DNA from: Candidatus Obscuribacter phosphatis
GTDB taxonomy: Bacteria > Cyanobacteriota > Vampirovibrionia > Obscuribacterales > Obscuribacteraceae
NCBI GenBank assembly: GCA_001899315.1
Contig: MOYA01000001.1
Location: 2,901,556-2,965,555 of the forward strand
Direction of reading: 5' to 3'
DNA: 64,000 nucleotides
In this document: positions 35,000 to 43,910 of the stretch, piece by piece
Position numbering within the stretch: the stretch's first letter is position 1
Layout of the letters: every line of letters starts with the position of its first letter
The notes under the pieces: model-generated
Databases searched by the model: none
The model's input: the letters and a program-made list of their open reading frames with translations, nothing else
What the model was told of the DNA's origin: nothing
Program-made: the position numbers and the translations under genes

Positions 35000-35135
35000 A
35001 AAGAAGAGGCTCCTGACTGGAGCCTCTTCTTGTTTTATTGTTCGCAGGGTTGGTGCTGCCCCAACAGGCTCAATCCCTTGTGCCTCTCTACTGGAGTTTC
35101 TGCGATAGTTGCCGAAAAAACTCGGACAGGTGTTA
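35000..35135 (-). ncRNA. structured leader or stand-alone RNA upstream of glmU
   Basis: Read leftward from about 35135. A TATACT -10 lies at 35147-35142, with a poor -35. A hairpin CCGA-TCGG comes first. A junction closed by TCGCAG/CTGCGA (35105-35100 with 35047-35042) encloses a short CTC/GAG hairpin, an AGGC/GCCT stem and a GTTGG/CCAAC stem (35065-35061 with 35053-35049). A 13-bp terminator follows at 35001-35031. GAGCCT within the junction can pair with AGGCTC in the terminator arm, so two exclusive folds exist, as in riboswitches and attenuators. It lies directly upstream of glmU on the same strand. I could not match it to a known class. Confidence 0.5.
35001..35031. terminator. intrinsic terminator, 13-bp stem
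   Basis: AAGAAGAGGCTCC and GGAGCCTCTTCTT form a perfect 13-bp stem with loop TGACT. T-rich sequence follows on both strands. No rightward gene precedes it, so it most likely stops leftward transcription from the leader region before glmU. Confidence 0.8.
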
Positions 35136-35304
35136 GCTGTAAGTATATTTTTTACCGAAAACCGCGGTTCAGCAATGGTTTTAACCTTTCGTTTATTTTG
35201 CCTGTAAAGATTCGAGCAAGAAAGTCTAAAGAACATTATCATCTACCAATAGATATAGCCTATTTGCACATTCGTGGCATATATCTTTAGTGACGGGAGC
35301 TGAA

Positions 35305-36132
35305 ATGAAACATAGAGCGCGCCTGACAATTTGTATTATCGGACTGTTGTTGGTCATGCTGGGACTTAGCGTAGGCCAGGCTTTGGCCCAGAGACAGGCA
35401 CAGAGACCAGTCCAACAAAACCCGGGTGCAGTTCGAGTCTATCCTGAATTCAAAAGTCAGTTCGGCGTTATTCGCTGGCTCAAAGAGCAAATGCCCTTGC
35501 GAGTCTTTATCAGCCGCGGACTTAGTCTTGATTCGGTAATAGATCCACAACTGGGAGCACCGGTAGCCAATGTAGACAACCTTTCGGCCTGGCCGGGGCT
35601 AGTGGCTCAGCTTATTGAAAACCCGCAACAATGGAACAGCCTAGGCATTGCCGAAGGCTATGTCGACGGGCATTACCAGGCAGCCTACGAAGGTATAGCC
35701 TCATGGAAAGTTTTCGAGAAAGAAGGTTTTCTTTCCTATCAATTCACCAATGACCCAAGCGAAGCCGATATCTACGTTTTCTTTACCAAACAATTTGTCA
35801 ACAAAATGGGCATGGCGCTCTTCGCCAATGACATTCGCGGCTATACATCTAAAACAAATTTTCCATACAAAGCCATTCTCGCCGGCGGCCAAGCCAATTT
35901 TAAACCGGTGGTGATTGTGCTTAGAACCACCGAAGGCAGAGGCGGTTCGATGCCTTTAGGCAAAATGAAAGCCGCCGCCACCCACGAATTTGGTCATGCC
36001 CTGGGCATTGAGGGACATAGCACTAATGCCTCAGACTTGATGAGTGTCTATTATGGACGCGGTGTCATCTCACCGAGTGACGCCGCCACTCTTCGCTATC
36101 TATACCGGCTGCAGCCCGACCTCATTCCCTAA
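35305..36132 (+). CDS. exported matrixin-like zinc metalloprotease
   Basis: 275 residues from ATG 35305, with GGGAG upstream. A signal peptide (LTICIIGLLLVMLGLSVGQALA) precedes a domain with AATHEFGHALGIEGHSTNASDLMSVYYG near residues 223-250. This is the metzincin zinc site HExxHxxGxxH followed by the Met-turn, as in matrixins. The N-terminal RWLKEQMPLRVFIS is the typical first strand. No propeptide cysteine switch is visible. It is probably a secreted or periplasmic peptidase. The following gene starts 2 bases after its stop. Confidence 0.85.
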   Translation: MKHRARLTICIIGLLLVMLGLSVGQALAQRQAQRPVQQNPGAVRVYPEFKSQFGVIRWLKEQMPLRVFISRGLSLDSVIDPQLGAPVANVDNLSAWPGLVAQLIENPQQWNSLGIAEGYVDGHYQAAYEGIASWKVFEKEGFLSYQFTNDPSEADIYVFFTKQFVNKMGMALFANDIRGYTSKTNFPYKAILAGGQANFKPVVIVLRTTEGRGGSMPLGKMKAAATHEFGHALGIEGHSTNASDLMSVYYGRGVISPSDAATLRYLYRLQPDLIP

Positions 36133-36134
36133 CT

Positions 36135-37160
36135 ATGCGCGACAGAGACGATCGCTACGACCGAAGCAGGGCAAGGCGCCCACCAAACCGAGGCGATAAA
36201 GCGGCGGCGGAACGTTTCAGGGAATTGGACAGACGAGCCAAAGAAGAAGAGGCTTTCGAAAAGAAAGAAAAGAAACGCAAACGCAAAAGACTGATCAATC
36301 TAATCAGCAATGAAGCGCTTTGCTTGCTTGTGATCTTTGCCTTGATAGGCTTGTGGAACTACATCGCCGGTGACTTTGCCGGCGAATATGTGGCGCACGA
36401 TCGCAGCCTTGGGTTGGTGAAAATATCACTCGTGCGCAATGGCGACAAACTGAACGGCGAACTGGTCTATGCCGGTTCGCCCTGTCTATACTTGCAAGGC
36501 GACTTTGATCAACAAAAGCCAAAGCAAAGACTAGTTTTCGAAACCGACCCCGAATTGAGATTGCAAGGCAAAGCCATGAAAGCGGTTTTCCTGGGTACAG
36601 TGACCAGCTCAGAAGCTAAAGGTACCTTGGTTGATGCCCAGGGCAAATACAAGCTCAAGCTGGAAAAGAATCTGCTGGCCTCACTCTTTCGCCTAATTCA
36701 AAATAGCGTGCCGGTGGTGCCGGCTTTCCGTCCGCCATCTTGGGTTAATGACGAAAAGCCGAAAAGCTTCCTAGAGGGAAAACCGGCAAGCACAGCCAGT
36801 TCTCCTCAAAGCGAAAAAATGCGCATTCAGAGACTGCGAAGAGAAGCCGAAATCAAGGCGCTCAATCTAGGCGCCCTGAAAAAACAGATTGAGCAAGAAA
36901 AACAATACAGCCAAAGGTTGACTCAAGAAGATCGCAAACGCTTTTATGAGATGGGCTCTGAATACAACAAGTCAATCAGCAAAGAAAGCTCACTGGCTAG
37001 GTGGCGCAGCCTGGTGAAAGAAGGCGAAGGCAAGAGCGCCAGTGAGTTATATAAGACACCACAAATCAACCAACAGCCTCAGCTTGACGGCTCATCTAAC
37101 TCGGGCTTGGGTGCAAGCGATAGTAATACTAAACGTATAGACCGTGACGCAGCTCGATAA
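36135..37160 (+). CDS. membrane protein of unknown function, highly charged
   Basis: 341 residues. The first 55 are extremely rich in Arg, Lys, Asp and Glu (RDRDDRYDRSRARRPPNR, EKKEKKRKRKRL), probably cytoplasmic. One transmembrane helix (ALCLLVIFALIGLWNYIAG) and a beta-rich extracytoplasmic part (GEYVAHDRSLGLVKISLVRNGDKLNGELVY, then LRLQGKAMKAVFLGTVTSSEAKGTLVD) follow. The C-terminal third is a charged coiled coil (MRIQRLRREAEIKALNLGAL) and low-complexity tail. It is co-transcribed with the matrixin gene, and its last 32 bases overlap the end of the convergent phosphoesterase gene. No family recognised. Confidence 0.65.
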   Translation: MRDRDDRYDRSRARRPPNRGDKAAAERFRELDRRAKEEEAFEKKEKKRKRKRLINLISNEALCLLVIFALIGLWNYIAGDFAGEYVAHDRSLGLVKISLVRNGDKLNGELVYAGSPCLYLQGDFDQQKPKQRLVFETDPELRLQGKAMKAVFLGTVTSSEAKGTLVDAQGKYKLKLEKNLLASLFRLIQNSVPVVPAFRPPSWVNDEKPKSFLEGKPASTASSPQSEKMRIQRLRREAEIKALNLGALKKQIEQEKQYSQRLTQEDRKRFYEMGSEYNKSISKESSLARWRSLVKEGEGKSASELYKTPQINQQPQLDGSSNSGLGASDSNTKRIDRDAAR

Positions 37161-38205
37161 CAGTGGCAGCCGGCGGGCAAAACAATCTGATATTGCTGCG
37201 CGGGTCGGCGCCTAGTCCGCGTGATATGTGGAAGGTGGTAGAGCCTCGCTTGATCAAGCCGCTTGCCTCATGACGCTCCAGTTCAGAATCGGTAACCAAG
37301 GCACCGAAGCCCGGCAGACGCACCTGTCCCCCATGGGTATGACCGCCAAAAGCCAGATGAAACCCCGCTTGCGCCAACATGTCTAGTTTCTTAGGCAGGT
37401 GAAACAGACCCAGCTTGAGAGCCGCAGCCGGAGCCCTGTCCATAATAGTCTGCAAATGCTCGGGGGCAATTCCAGGATAATCGATGCCGACAATAAAGAT
37501 ATTTTCGTCGGCTAAATGCACCGACTCATTAACAAGGGGGACAAAGCCGCCTTTTCGCAGAGCCTGAGCATGGGGCGTAACATCTTTTTTCTTGGGCGGG
37601 TGGCGCAGTTTTCGCACCACGCGACCGAGGGTTTTATTGAGAATGGAGTAATCGTAATAGTCGTGGTTGCCGAAAACGGCATAGGCACCCAGCCTCGGCT
37701 TGCGACTCAAGAGATGTTCGCCGTACTTGAGCCCATGTTCAAATTCAAAGACATCGCCAGTCAAGACAACTAGGTCATAGTCATCATCGGTGATACCACG
37801 AATAAATTCCACTTTGTGATCATCCTGTCCACTCAAGTGCAGGTCAGAAAGATGCAAAATCTTGAGATTCTGGTAGCGGCGCCCAGGTCTTCCGCCCTTG
37901 GCGGTGGCATCCTCGGCATTGACGGCGGCAATCAGAGGCATGAGCGACTCTTCTTCGGTCTCCACTGCAAGATTCTCTAGCCGATATCTGCGAGTCTCTA
38001 TTTTGGTGCCGTAATAAAAGAGAGCCAGCCCAGCCAGCGAGAGTCCAGAAAAGGCGAATAATCCTAAACCAATCAGCTTGCCGTTCAAAGCCGGCTTTGC
38101 TTTATTCTGCTTTCCCATATTCTGCTTTGAATCAGCAGGCAAATTCTTTTTGCGCCTTTGCTTCCATAGAAGCATAATCAGATACCAGATGATCTTGCCT
38201 TGCAT
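37129..38205 (-). CDS. membrane-anchored metallophosphoesterase
   Basis: 358 residues. An N-terminal basic stretch and a helix (LIGLGLFAFSGLSLAGLALFYYG) are followed by the calcineurin-like fold. Its motifs are ILHLSDLHLSG, VVLTGDVFEFEHG, YAVFGNHDYYD, LFHLPKKLDMLA and AFGGHTHGGQVRLPG. These supply the metal-binding Asp, His and Asn residues of the YaeI-type family, whose members act on lipid-linked phosphates at the membrane; the substrate here is unknown. The ATG overlaps the TGA of bioY by one base (TGATG), so they are translationally coupled. Confidence 0.88.
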   Translation of the reverse strand: MQGKIIWYLIMLLWKQRRKKNLPADSKQNMGKQNKAKPALNGKLIGLGLFAFSGLSLAGLALFYYGTKIETRRYRLENLAVETEEESLMPLIAAVNAEDATAKGGRPGRRYQNLKILHLSDLHLSGQDDHKVEFIRGITDDDYDLVVLTGDVFEFEHGLKYGEHLLSRKPRLGAYAVFGNHDYYDYSILNKTLGRVVRKLRHPPKKKDVTPHAQALRKGGFVPLVNESVHLADENIFIVGIDYPGIAPEHLQTIMDRAPAAALKLGLFHLPKKLDMLAQAGFHLAFGGHTHGGQVRLPGFGALVTDSELERHEASGLIKRGSTTFHISRGLGADPRSNIRLFCPPAATVIELRHGLYV

Positions 38206-39050
38206 CAGACGTACTCGATGCTCTCAAGGCGCTCGGCGGCAAAGGGCACGGCATCGCTGGGTTCTGCGGCAGAAGCGGCGCGGGCAATATCGGGAGCGCT
38301 CAAAGTGGAAGCCAGCCAGCGGAATGGAAAACCGATACCAATGAGGGCGATAGCGGCAATAACATCGAAAGGCAAGGGATACCAGGTCATATTGCGCGCC
38401 AGTTCGAAAACCCAGGGCTGCCAGGAAAGCGCGGCTGAATTACCGTTGATGAGATATGAAACCAGCACCGAACCAAAGAGATACATTAGACCGCATAAAT
38501 GAGTAACAGTGAGACCACCGGCAACACCGAGCAGTTGCGAAAGACTGGTGCGTTTGCCGCGAGTAATCATGCCGGCGACAAAGGCTGTAGGAATGAGTGC
38601 CAGTAGATACCCAAAGCCGGGCTCGTAACAATAAGAAAGTCCGCCACCACCGGCGAAGGCATGCACGCCAAAGAAAGGACCAGCCAGACCAAGAAACAAG
38701 AAAATGCCAACGGCCAAAGCTGAAAGAGCCGGTCCCAAGATATAACCGACCACAACCGCAGCCGGCGCTAGTGGACAATAATAGTGGTTGCGATAGGCTG
38801 GGGGAGCCGACTTGAGCTCGGGGTAGATTTTAAAGACTTTCTCTTGCGCCTTGACCGGAAGCGCCTGGGCACCAACTCTGACGCGGTTATCAACAAAATT
38901 GACCAGATTGCGCTGGGTGGGAACAGGCACAGCTAGGGCGGTGAAAGCAGCCAAAAACATAATCAAGACAGAAAGCATGGTCATCACCACCTGGCCAACT
39001 GTCGACTTACGTTTTATGCGAGCTACTTGTTGAGTTCTACGCAAAGACAC
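38205..39050 (-). CDS. bioY: BioY-type biotin transporter substrate-binding component
   Basis: 281 residues, GTG start, about six hydrophobic helices. GPALSALAVGIFLFLGLAGPFFGVHAFAGGGGLSYCYEPGFGYLLALIPTAFVAGMITRG matches the core of BioY, the S component of ECF-type biotin importers. The length is above the usual 190 because of an N-terminal extension (about 85 residues) with a membrane anchor and a conserved-looking loop AYRNHYYCPLAP. The ECF ATPase and transmembrane partners are not adjacent; they are often shared between S components. It precedes the phosphoesterase gene with one base of overlap. Confidence 0.78.
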   Translation of the reverse strand: MSLRRTQQVARIKRKSTVGQVVMTMLSVLIMFLAAFTALAVPVPTQRNLVNFVDNRVRVGAQALPVKAQEKVFKIYPELKSAPPAYRNHYYCPLAPAAVVVGYILGPALSALAVGIFLFLGLAGPFFGVHAFAGGGGLSYCYEPGFGYLLALIPTAFVAGMITRGKRTSLSQLLGVAGGLTVTHLCGLMYLFGSVLVSYLINGNSAALSWQPWVFELARNMTWYPLPFDVIAAIALIGIGFPFRWLASTLSAPDIARAASAAEPSDAVPFAAERLESIEYV

Positions 39051-39189
39051 CTACCCTGAACTTGGCCCTAGCTTTAATGCAAAGCTATTGTCTAAGGGAT
39101 GCTCACCACTAGTCAAGCCCTGAAGATATCCATTGTATTTACATTACGACTAAAAAATGAGGAAATTCTCGGTTTTTCTTAAAAGCCCC

Positions 39190-39777
39190 TTAACCGCCCG
39201 CGATTCCAAAGAGTTCATGCAACGACTCGATACTGATATTGTGCTGCTCCAGCCAGCCATTTTCTCTTAACCGCTCTTCAAACAGGGTCATGAAAGCAGG
39301 CGAATTGAGCCTATCAGTCCAGAGGATCATGGCGTCTTCATCATTGTCCAGATAATAGTTAGGTCTGATGCCTAAAGACTTGAAGCCGAAACGTTCATAA
39401 AGCTTCTGAGCCGCCTGGTTTGAGACCCGCACCTCGAGGGTGAGCCAATCGGCAAGAAGTTTGCGGGCTTGAATAATATCGTTTATGAGGAGTTTCTCAC
39501 CCACTTTCTGCCGCCTAAAATCTGGATGCACAGCCAAAGTGGTTATATGAGCCTCATCTTCTACCCGCCAAAAGCCGGAATAGCCCAAAACCCTGTCTGA
39601 ATCTGCAAGACGGGCGGCATAATAAAAACCTTTGGGATTAGCCAGTTCGTTGATAAAGGACTGCCTGGTCCAGTGATGCGAACCAAAGGCAACCGGGTCT
39701 ATCTCCATCACCTGATCAAGGTCGGCGACTGTGAGCGGGCTTATGTCAATGACTCTCGACTCTTTGTACAACACCAT
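39190..39777 (-). CDS. rimI: ribosomal-protein-alanine N-acetyltransferase RimI type
   Basis: 195 residues, GNAT fold. MEIDPVAFGSHHWTRQSFINEL is the conserved start of RimI. AHITTLAVHPDFRRQKVGEKLLINDI holds the acetyl-CoA loop, and WLTLEVRVSNQAAQKLYERFGFKSLGIRPNYY is the substrate-side signature of the family. In RimI it acetylates the N-terminal alanine of ribosomal protein S18. It overlaps the end of tsaB by 32 bases. The tsaB-rimI pairing is a common bacterial arrangement and supports the call. Confidence 0.88.
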   Translation of the reverse strand: MVLYKESRVIDISPLTVADLDQVMEIDPVAFGSHHWTRQSFINELANPKGFYYAARLADSDRVLGYSGFWRVEDEAHITTLAVHPDFRRQKVGEKLLINDIIQARKLLADWLTLEVRVSNQAAQKLYERFGFKSLGIRPNYYLDNDEDAMILWTDRLNSPAFMTLFEERLRENGWLEQHNISIESLHELFGIAGG

Positions 39778-40612
39778 CTTTTTTGAGCGTCACCGACGCC
39801 CCTCTTAAATACAAGGGCTCCACCTTCATATAGTCTAAGAAAGACTCTTTTGACAAAGATAACCTAAGAATGCCCAGTTTAGCCTGGGTGACGGCCATAT
39901 TCTTTACGGGATGCAATGGGTCGTCGATGATTCGCACAGGCGCCAAGCAAGATTCATATGATTCATAAGACTCATAAGATTCATGGGCAAACTGCCTTAG
40001 CTTGGTCAAGGCTCCGGCATCGGCATAGACTGCACCGCCGAGCTTGCCGTCCTGCAACTCTTCCAGTTCTTTTAGAAAAGTCAGAGTCTCGCTAAGGGTC
40101 CAATAAGAAGGCTCTAAATCACCCGTAGCGATCTTGAGATCAAGCAGAGCCCCAGCCCTCTCTATAGAATAAAGAGCGGCATAACAATGGGTCTTAGAGG
40201 CTTCTTTGATGATGCAAAGCCGCAAATTACCGCCCGGCTGCATTAGACTGTCGGCGTGATCACGCTCTGCCATCTGCAGCGCCGAGCCCTCCAAAGAATT
40301 AATGCCAATCAAGGGCAGAGCCATAACCTGGGCGAGAGTGCGAGCAGTCACCAATAAAACCCGCACCGCGGTAAAGCCACCAGGGCCGGTGCCGACTATA
40401 AGAGCCTGCAACTGCGACTTGCTTCTTCCAGCTTCTTTGAAAAGCTTATCTATAGTCGGTATCAGAGAAGAAACAGTACCTTGCCGCTCCGAGGTCATGC
40501 CCGCAAAATCAAGGCGCTCTTCGCTCAAAACCTGTGGTTCAGACTGGGCGTCCCCCTCGATGAGAGCTACAGCCAGATCATGACCGACACCGGCACAAGA
40601 GAGGAAAAGCAT
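39746..40612 (-). CDS. tsaB: tRNA t6A biosynthesis protein TsaB
   Basis: 288 residues, beginning FLSCAGVGHDLAVALIEGD and with GTGPGGFTAVRVLLVTARTLAQVMALPLIGINSLEG, the ASKHA-fold core of TsaB (YeaZ). TsaB pairs with TsaD and TsaE to make N6-threonylcarbamoyl-adenosine in ANN-decoding tRNAs. It has a Tyr-Glu-Ser repeat (HESYESYESYES) encoded by four 9-base units at 39951-39986, which is not part of the family core. The start overlaps the secA stop (TAATG). Confidence 0.88.
   Translation of the reverse strand: MLFLSCAGVGHDLAVALIEGDAQSEPQVLSEERLDFAGMTSERQGTVSSLIPTIDKLFKEAGRSKSQLQALIVGTGPGGFTAVRVLLVTARTLAQVMALPLIGINSLEGSALQMAERDHADSLMQPGGNLRLCIIKEASKTHCYAALYSIERAGALLDLKIATGDLEPSYWTLSETLTFLKELEELQDGKLGGAVYADAGALTKLRQFAHESYESYESYESCLAPVRIIDDPLHPVKNMAVTQAKLGILRLSLSKESFLDYMKVEPLYLRGASVTLKKDGVVQRVESH
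39951..39986. repeat. four 9-bp tandem units inside tsaB
   Basis: GATTCATAT, GATTCATAA, GACTCATAA and GATTCATGG follow each other without spacing. They keep the reading frame and encode a Tyr/His-Glu-Ser run. Copy number may vary by slippage without breaking the gene. Confidence 0.85.
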
Positions 40613-43600
40613 TAGCTTTCTTTGCCGGCAGCCGTATCAGAGTGCATCTCTAAAGCAGGCTCTAAAACTGCTTCTAAAGGCGCTTCTAAATCCGCTTCAG
40701 ACTCTTGAGCCTGGTGGGCTTCCGCCACAGCTTCAGTACCGTCCTGAATGGCTCGATTCAAAGCTTCTTCGCCCTCGGCAACAATTTCGATATTACCGCT
40801 TTCGATCATCTCTTCCAACATCTCGGGCGTGAGACCTTGCTGCCTCAAAACTTCCATCTGCAAAATGTTGAGAAACTCTTCGGCGCTAACGCCTTCCGGC
40901 AGTTGGCTGGGGTCGAGCATCTCGGGTGTAATCTGCGAAATATCGAAGATTTCCATGGGCTCAGGTTGAGGCTGAGCTCTGAAAATTTGCTGAATCGATT
41001 CGGCCTGTATAGAGCGCAAGAGTTGATTGAACATATTGAAAGCTTCACGCTTGTACTCTTGCAGCGGGTCTTTCTGGGCATAGGCTCTAAGTTGAATGCC
41101 TTCCCGCAAAAGATCGATATTGTGCAGATAATCGACCCACTTACTATCTATGTTGTGCAACAAGACTTGACGCTCAAACTCACGCATCTCCTCCAGACCA
41201 ACATGCTCTTCTCTCACTTTGTAGGCTAGTTCTACGGCATCCCATAGCTTCTCACGCATGTCTTCGTAAGAGAGACCTTTCAGTTCTTCCACTTTTACAT
41301 CGTGCATCATGGGAATGTCGAGAGACAGTGCCTGAAGGGCCTGAGGCAAGCCGGTCTCTTCGAAGAGATCGGGCGGCGAATCAGGATCTAGATGCGCTTC
41401 CAAAACCAAGTCGAGGTGCTCTTTCAGCATGTCGAGCATGCCTTCGCGCAGGTCGGCTTTCTCTAAAATTCTTCTGCGTTCGCGATAGATAACTTCACGC
41501 TGGGTGCTGAGCACATCGTCATATTGCAAAACGTGCTTACGCATGTCGAAGTGGTGCGCTTCTACTTTCTTTTGCGCCCCTTCGATGGAATTAGTGACCA
41601 TGCCCGATTCGATAGGCATGTCTTCGTCGGCTTTGATCAGATCCATCAAACGAGAAATGGCTTGCCCGCCGAAGATACGCATGAGTTGGTCTTCTAGGGA
41701 AAGGAAGAAACGGGTGGAACCAGGGTCGCCCTGACGACCGGCACGACCCCTGAGCTGGTTGTCGATACGGCGGGCTTCGTGTCGCTCAGTACCGATGATG
41801 TGCAAGCCACCAAGTTTGGTGACTTCTTCATGCTCTTTATCGGTCAGCTGTTTCATTTCTTTGGTTAGATCTTTTAGGCGAGCCTCATACTCAGCCGCCT
41901 TCTCAGGGTCTGAGTGCAGATCTTCGGGGCTATAGTCTTTAGCCAGCTTTTCTTTGGCAAGATATTCGGCATTACCGCCAAGCAAGATATCGGTACCGCG
42001 ACCCGCCATGTTGGTGGCAATGGTGACAGCGCCCTTACGACCGGCTTGGGCGACAATCATCGCTTCTTTTTCGTGCAACTTAGCATTCAAAACCGAATGC
42101 GGGATGCCCTTTCTAATTGCCGAAACCACTTTAGCAGTGCGCAAGGTAGAGAACAAGCGATCGAGGAACTCTTCTTCTTTAGAGAGTTCGCCTTCCAGCT
42201 TCTTCACCACTTCTTCAAATTTTTCGGCATCTATCTGCCCGGGGCGCTCTAATATTTTGCTCAAAGCCGCTGTTCTGTCGCCCTCCAAGCCGCGCCTCTT
42301 CATGATCTCTTCCAGGCGCTTAACTTTCCAGAGCAGAAACTCATTCATCGGGCCCGGCTTAGAGAGCATTTCATCGATAAGCTCAGATCTTTCGATTGAA
42401 ACTGTACCGACCAGTACCGGACGCCCAGACTGATGCAGGTCGACAATTTCTTCCACCACCGAAATATATTTCATGCGCTCGTTTTTATAGATGACGTCGG
42501 GATGATCGACGCGGCGAGACTCTTTATTGGTCGGTATTGAAACAACGTCGAGGTTGTAAATCTTGGCGAATTCAGGCGCTTCGGTCATGGCTGTACCGGT
42601 CATACCCGAGAGTTTGGGGTAGAGCCTGAACAAGTTCTGATAGGTGATGGAAGCGAAAGTCATTGTCTCTTCTTGAATCGGCACTCTTTCTTTCGCTTCG
42701 ATTGCCTGGTGCAGACCATCACTCCAACGGCGTCCCTGCATCATACGACCGGTAAATTCGTCTACGATAGTGACTTCGGGCTTGCCCTCTTCGTTGGGAA
42801 CTATGACATAGTCGGTGTTGAGCTTGTAGATTTCTTTTGCTCTCAGCGCCTGTGTCAGGTGATGGGCATAGTTATGATGCATGTCAAAAAGATCGTCGAC
42901 GCCGAGCATTTTCTCTGCATTGACTATGCCTCTTTCTGTCAGCAAAACGTTGCGTTGTTTTTCATCGACATAATAGTCGCAGTCTTCGTCGTCTTTGTCT
43001 TTGCCCCGCTCAAGCAAGGGCGAAACTTGCGACATGCGAACATAAAGCTCGATGAAAGACTCGCGGGGATAACCCGAAATAATTAGAGGAGTACGAGCTT
43101 CGTCGATGAGGATATTATCGACTTCGTCAACGATGGCAAAGTAATAAGGTCTCTGCACAAGCTCATCGAGCGATTTGCGCATATTGTCGCGCAGATAATC
43201 GAAACCGTATTCGTGGTTGGTACCATAGGTGATATCAGCCTGATAAGCCGTCGCCTTTTCCCAGTCGGGTTGATGAGAATAGACCAAACCAGTAGAAAGA
43301 CCGAGATAGCCATATAGACGACCCATCCACTCAGAGTCGCGGCGGGCTAGATAGTCGTTGACCGTGACCACGTGGGCGCCTCGACCAGCCAAAGCATTGA
43401 GATAAGTGGGCAAGGTAGCCACCAGGGTTTTACCTTCACCGGTGCGCATCTCGGCGATTTTATTGAAGTGCAGCGCGGCGCCGCCCATAAACTGCACATC
43501 AAAGTGCCGCATATTGAGCACACGCGAACCGGCTTCACGGCAAACGGCAAAAGCTTCAGGCAAGATGCTTTCCAAAACTTCAGCCAAGGCCTTGTCTTTC

Positions 43601-43860
43601 ATGGTACGAATTTGCCCAGGCATTTTCGGCACATCATCGGCTAAAAGTTTGACGTCGGGCACATCTTTCAGAGCATTATCAATTCTCTGCTTAAATTCGG
43701 CTGTCTTGCCCTTAAGCTCGTCGTCGCTGAGCTTAACAAAGGCATCGGCAAAAGAATTAGCCCTGACAACGTAAGGCTTGAGCGCTTTCACACGCTTCTC
43801 ATTGGTGTCGCCAAATAGCTTCTTGACGAAGTTCTTGACGCCGTCGTCCCAATTACTCAT
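40612..43860 (-). CDS. secA: preprotein translocase ATPase SecA
   Basis: 1082 residues from ATG 43860, chosen because AGGTGA lies 5 bases upstream and the protein then starts MSNWDDGVKNFVKKLFGD. Motifs: Walker A MRTGEGKTLVATLP (about 138-151), VTVNDYLARRDSEWMG, and the DEAD-like box VDEVDNILIDEARTPLIISG. GIPHSVLNAKLHEKE, TNMAGRGTDILLGGN and GRAGRQGDPGSTRFFLSLEDQLMRIFG follow. It powers Sec export. It is longer than the common 840-900: extra segments lie near residues 60-100 and 497-580 (the latter reads RRGLEGDRTAALSKILERPG). The C-terminus is acidic and lacks the usual cysteine zinc motif. First gene of secA-tsaB-rimI. Confidence 0.97.
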   Translation of the reverse strand: MSNWDDGVKNFVKKLFGDTNEKRVKALKPYVVRANSFADAFVKLSDDELKGKTAEFKQRIDNALKDVPDVKLLADDVPKMPGQIRTMKDKALAEVLESILPEAFAVCREAGSRVLNMRHFDVQFMGGAALHFNKIAEMRTGEGKTLVATLPTYLNALAGRGAHVVTVNDYLARRDSEWMGRLYGYLGLSTGLVYSHQPDWEKATAYQADITYGTNHEYGFDYLRDNMRKSLDELVQRPYYFAIVDEVDNILIDEARTPLIISGYPRESFIELYVRMSQVSPLLERGKDKDDEDCDYYVDEKQRNVLLTERGIVNAEKMLGVDDLFDMHHNYAHHLTQALRAKEIYKLNTDYVIVPNEEGKPEVTIVDEFTGRMMQGRRWSDGLHQAIEAKERVPIQEETMTFASITYQNLFRLYPKLSGMTGTAMTEAPEFAKIYNLDVVSIPTNKESRRVDHPDVIYKNERMKYISVVEEIVDLHQSGRPVLVGTVSIERSELIDEMLSKPGPMNEFLLWKVKRLEEIMKRRGLEGDRTAALSKILERPGQIDAEKFEEVVKKLEGELSKEEEFLDRLFSTLRTAKVVSAIRKGIPHSVLNAKLHEKEAMIVAQAGRKGAVTIATNMAGRGTDILLGGNAEYLAKEKLAKDYSPEDLHSDPEKAAEYEARLKDLTKEMKQLTDKEHEEVTKLGGLHIIGTERHEARRIDNQLRGRAGRQGDPGSTRFFLSLEDQLMRIFGGQAISRLMDLIKADEDMPIESGMVTNSIEGAQKKVEAHHFDMRKHVLQYDDVLSTQREVIYRERRRILEKADLREGMLDMLKEHLDLVLEAHLDPDSPPDLFEETGLPQALQALSLDIPMMHDVKVEELKGLSYEDMREKLWDAVELAYKVREEHVGLEEMREFERQVLLHNIDSKWVDYLHNIDLLREGIQLRAYAQKDPLQEYKREAFNMFNQLLRSIQAESIQQIFRAQPQPEPMEIFDISQITPEMLDPSQLPEGVSAEEFLNILQMEVLRQQGLTPEMLEEMIESGNIEIVAEGEEALNRAIQDGTEAVAEAHQAQESEADLEAPLEAVLEPALEMHSDTAAGKES

Positions 43861-43910
43861 TCTTTCACCTAACTCCTGCCCGAAGGCACAAAACACGCAG
43901 AACAATTGCC

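Noticed and set aside
35001-35031. AGTCAGGAG in the terminator loop as a cobalamin-box fragment
   Set aside because: It is simply the loop and arm of the perfect hairpin; the other conserved cobalamin riboswitch elements are missing.
34997-35242. 81-codon leftward frame over the glmU leader
   Set aside because: Covers the junction and terminator of the structured RNA; base pairing explains the sequence better than coding, and no ribosome site is seen.
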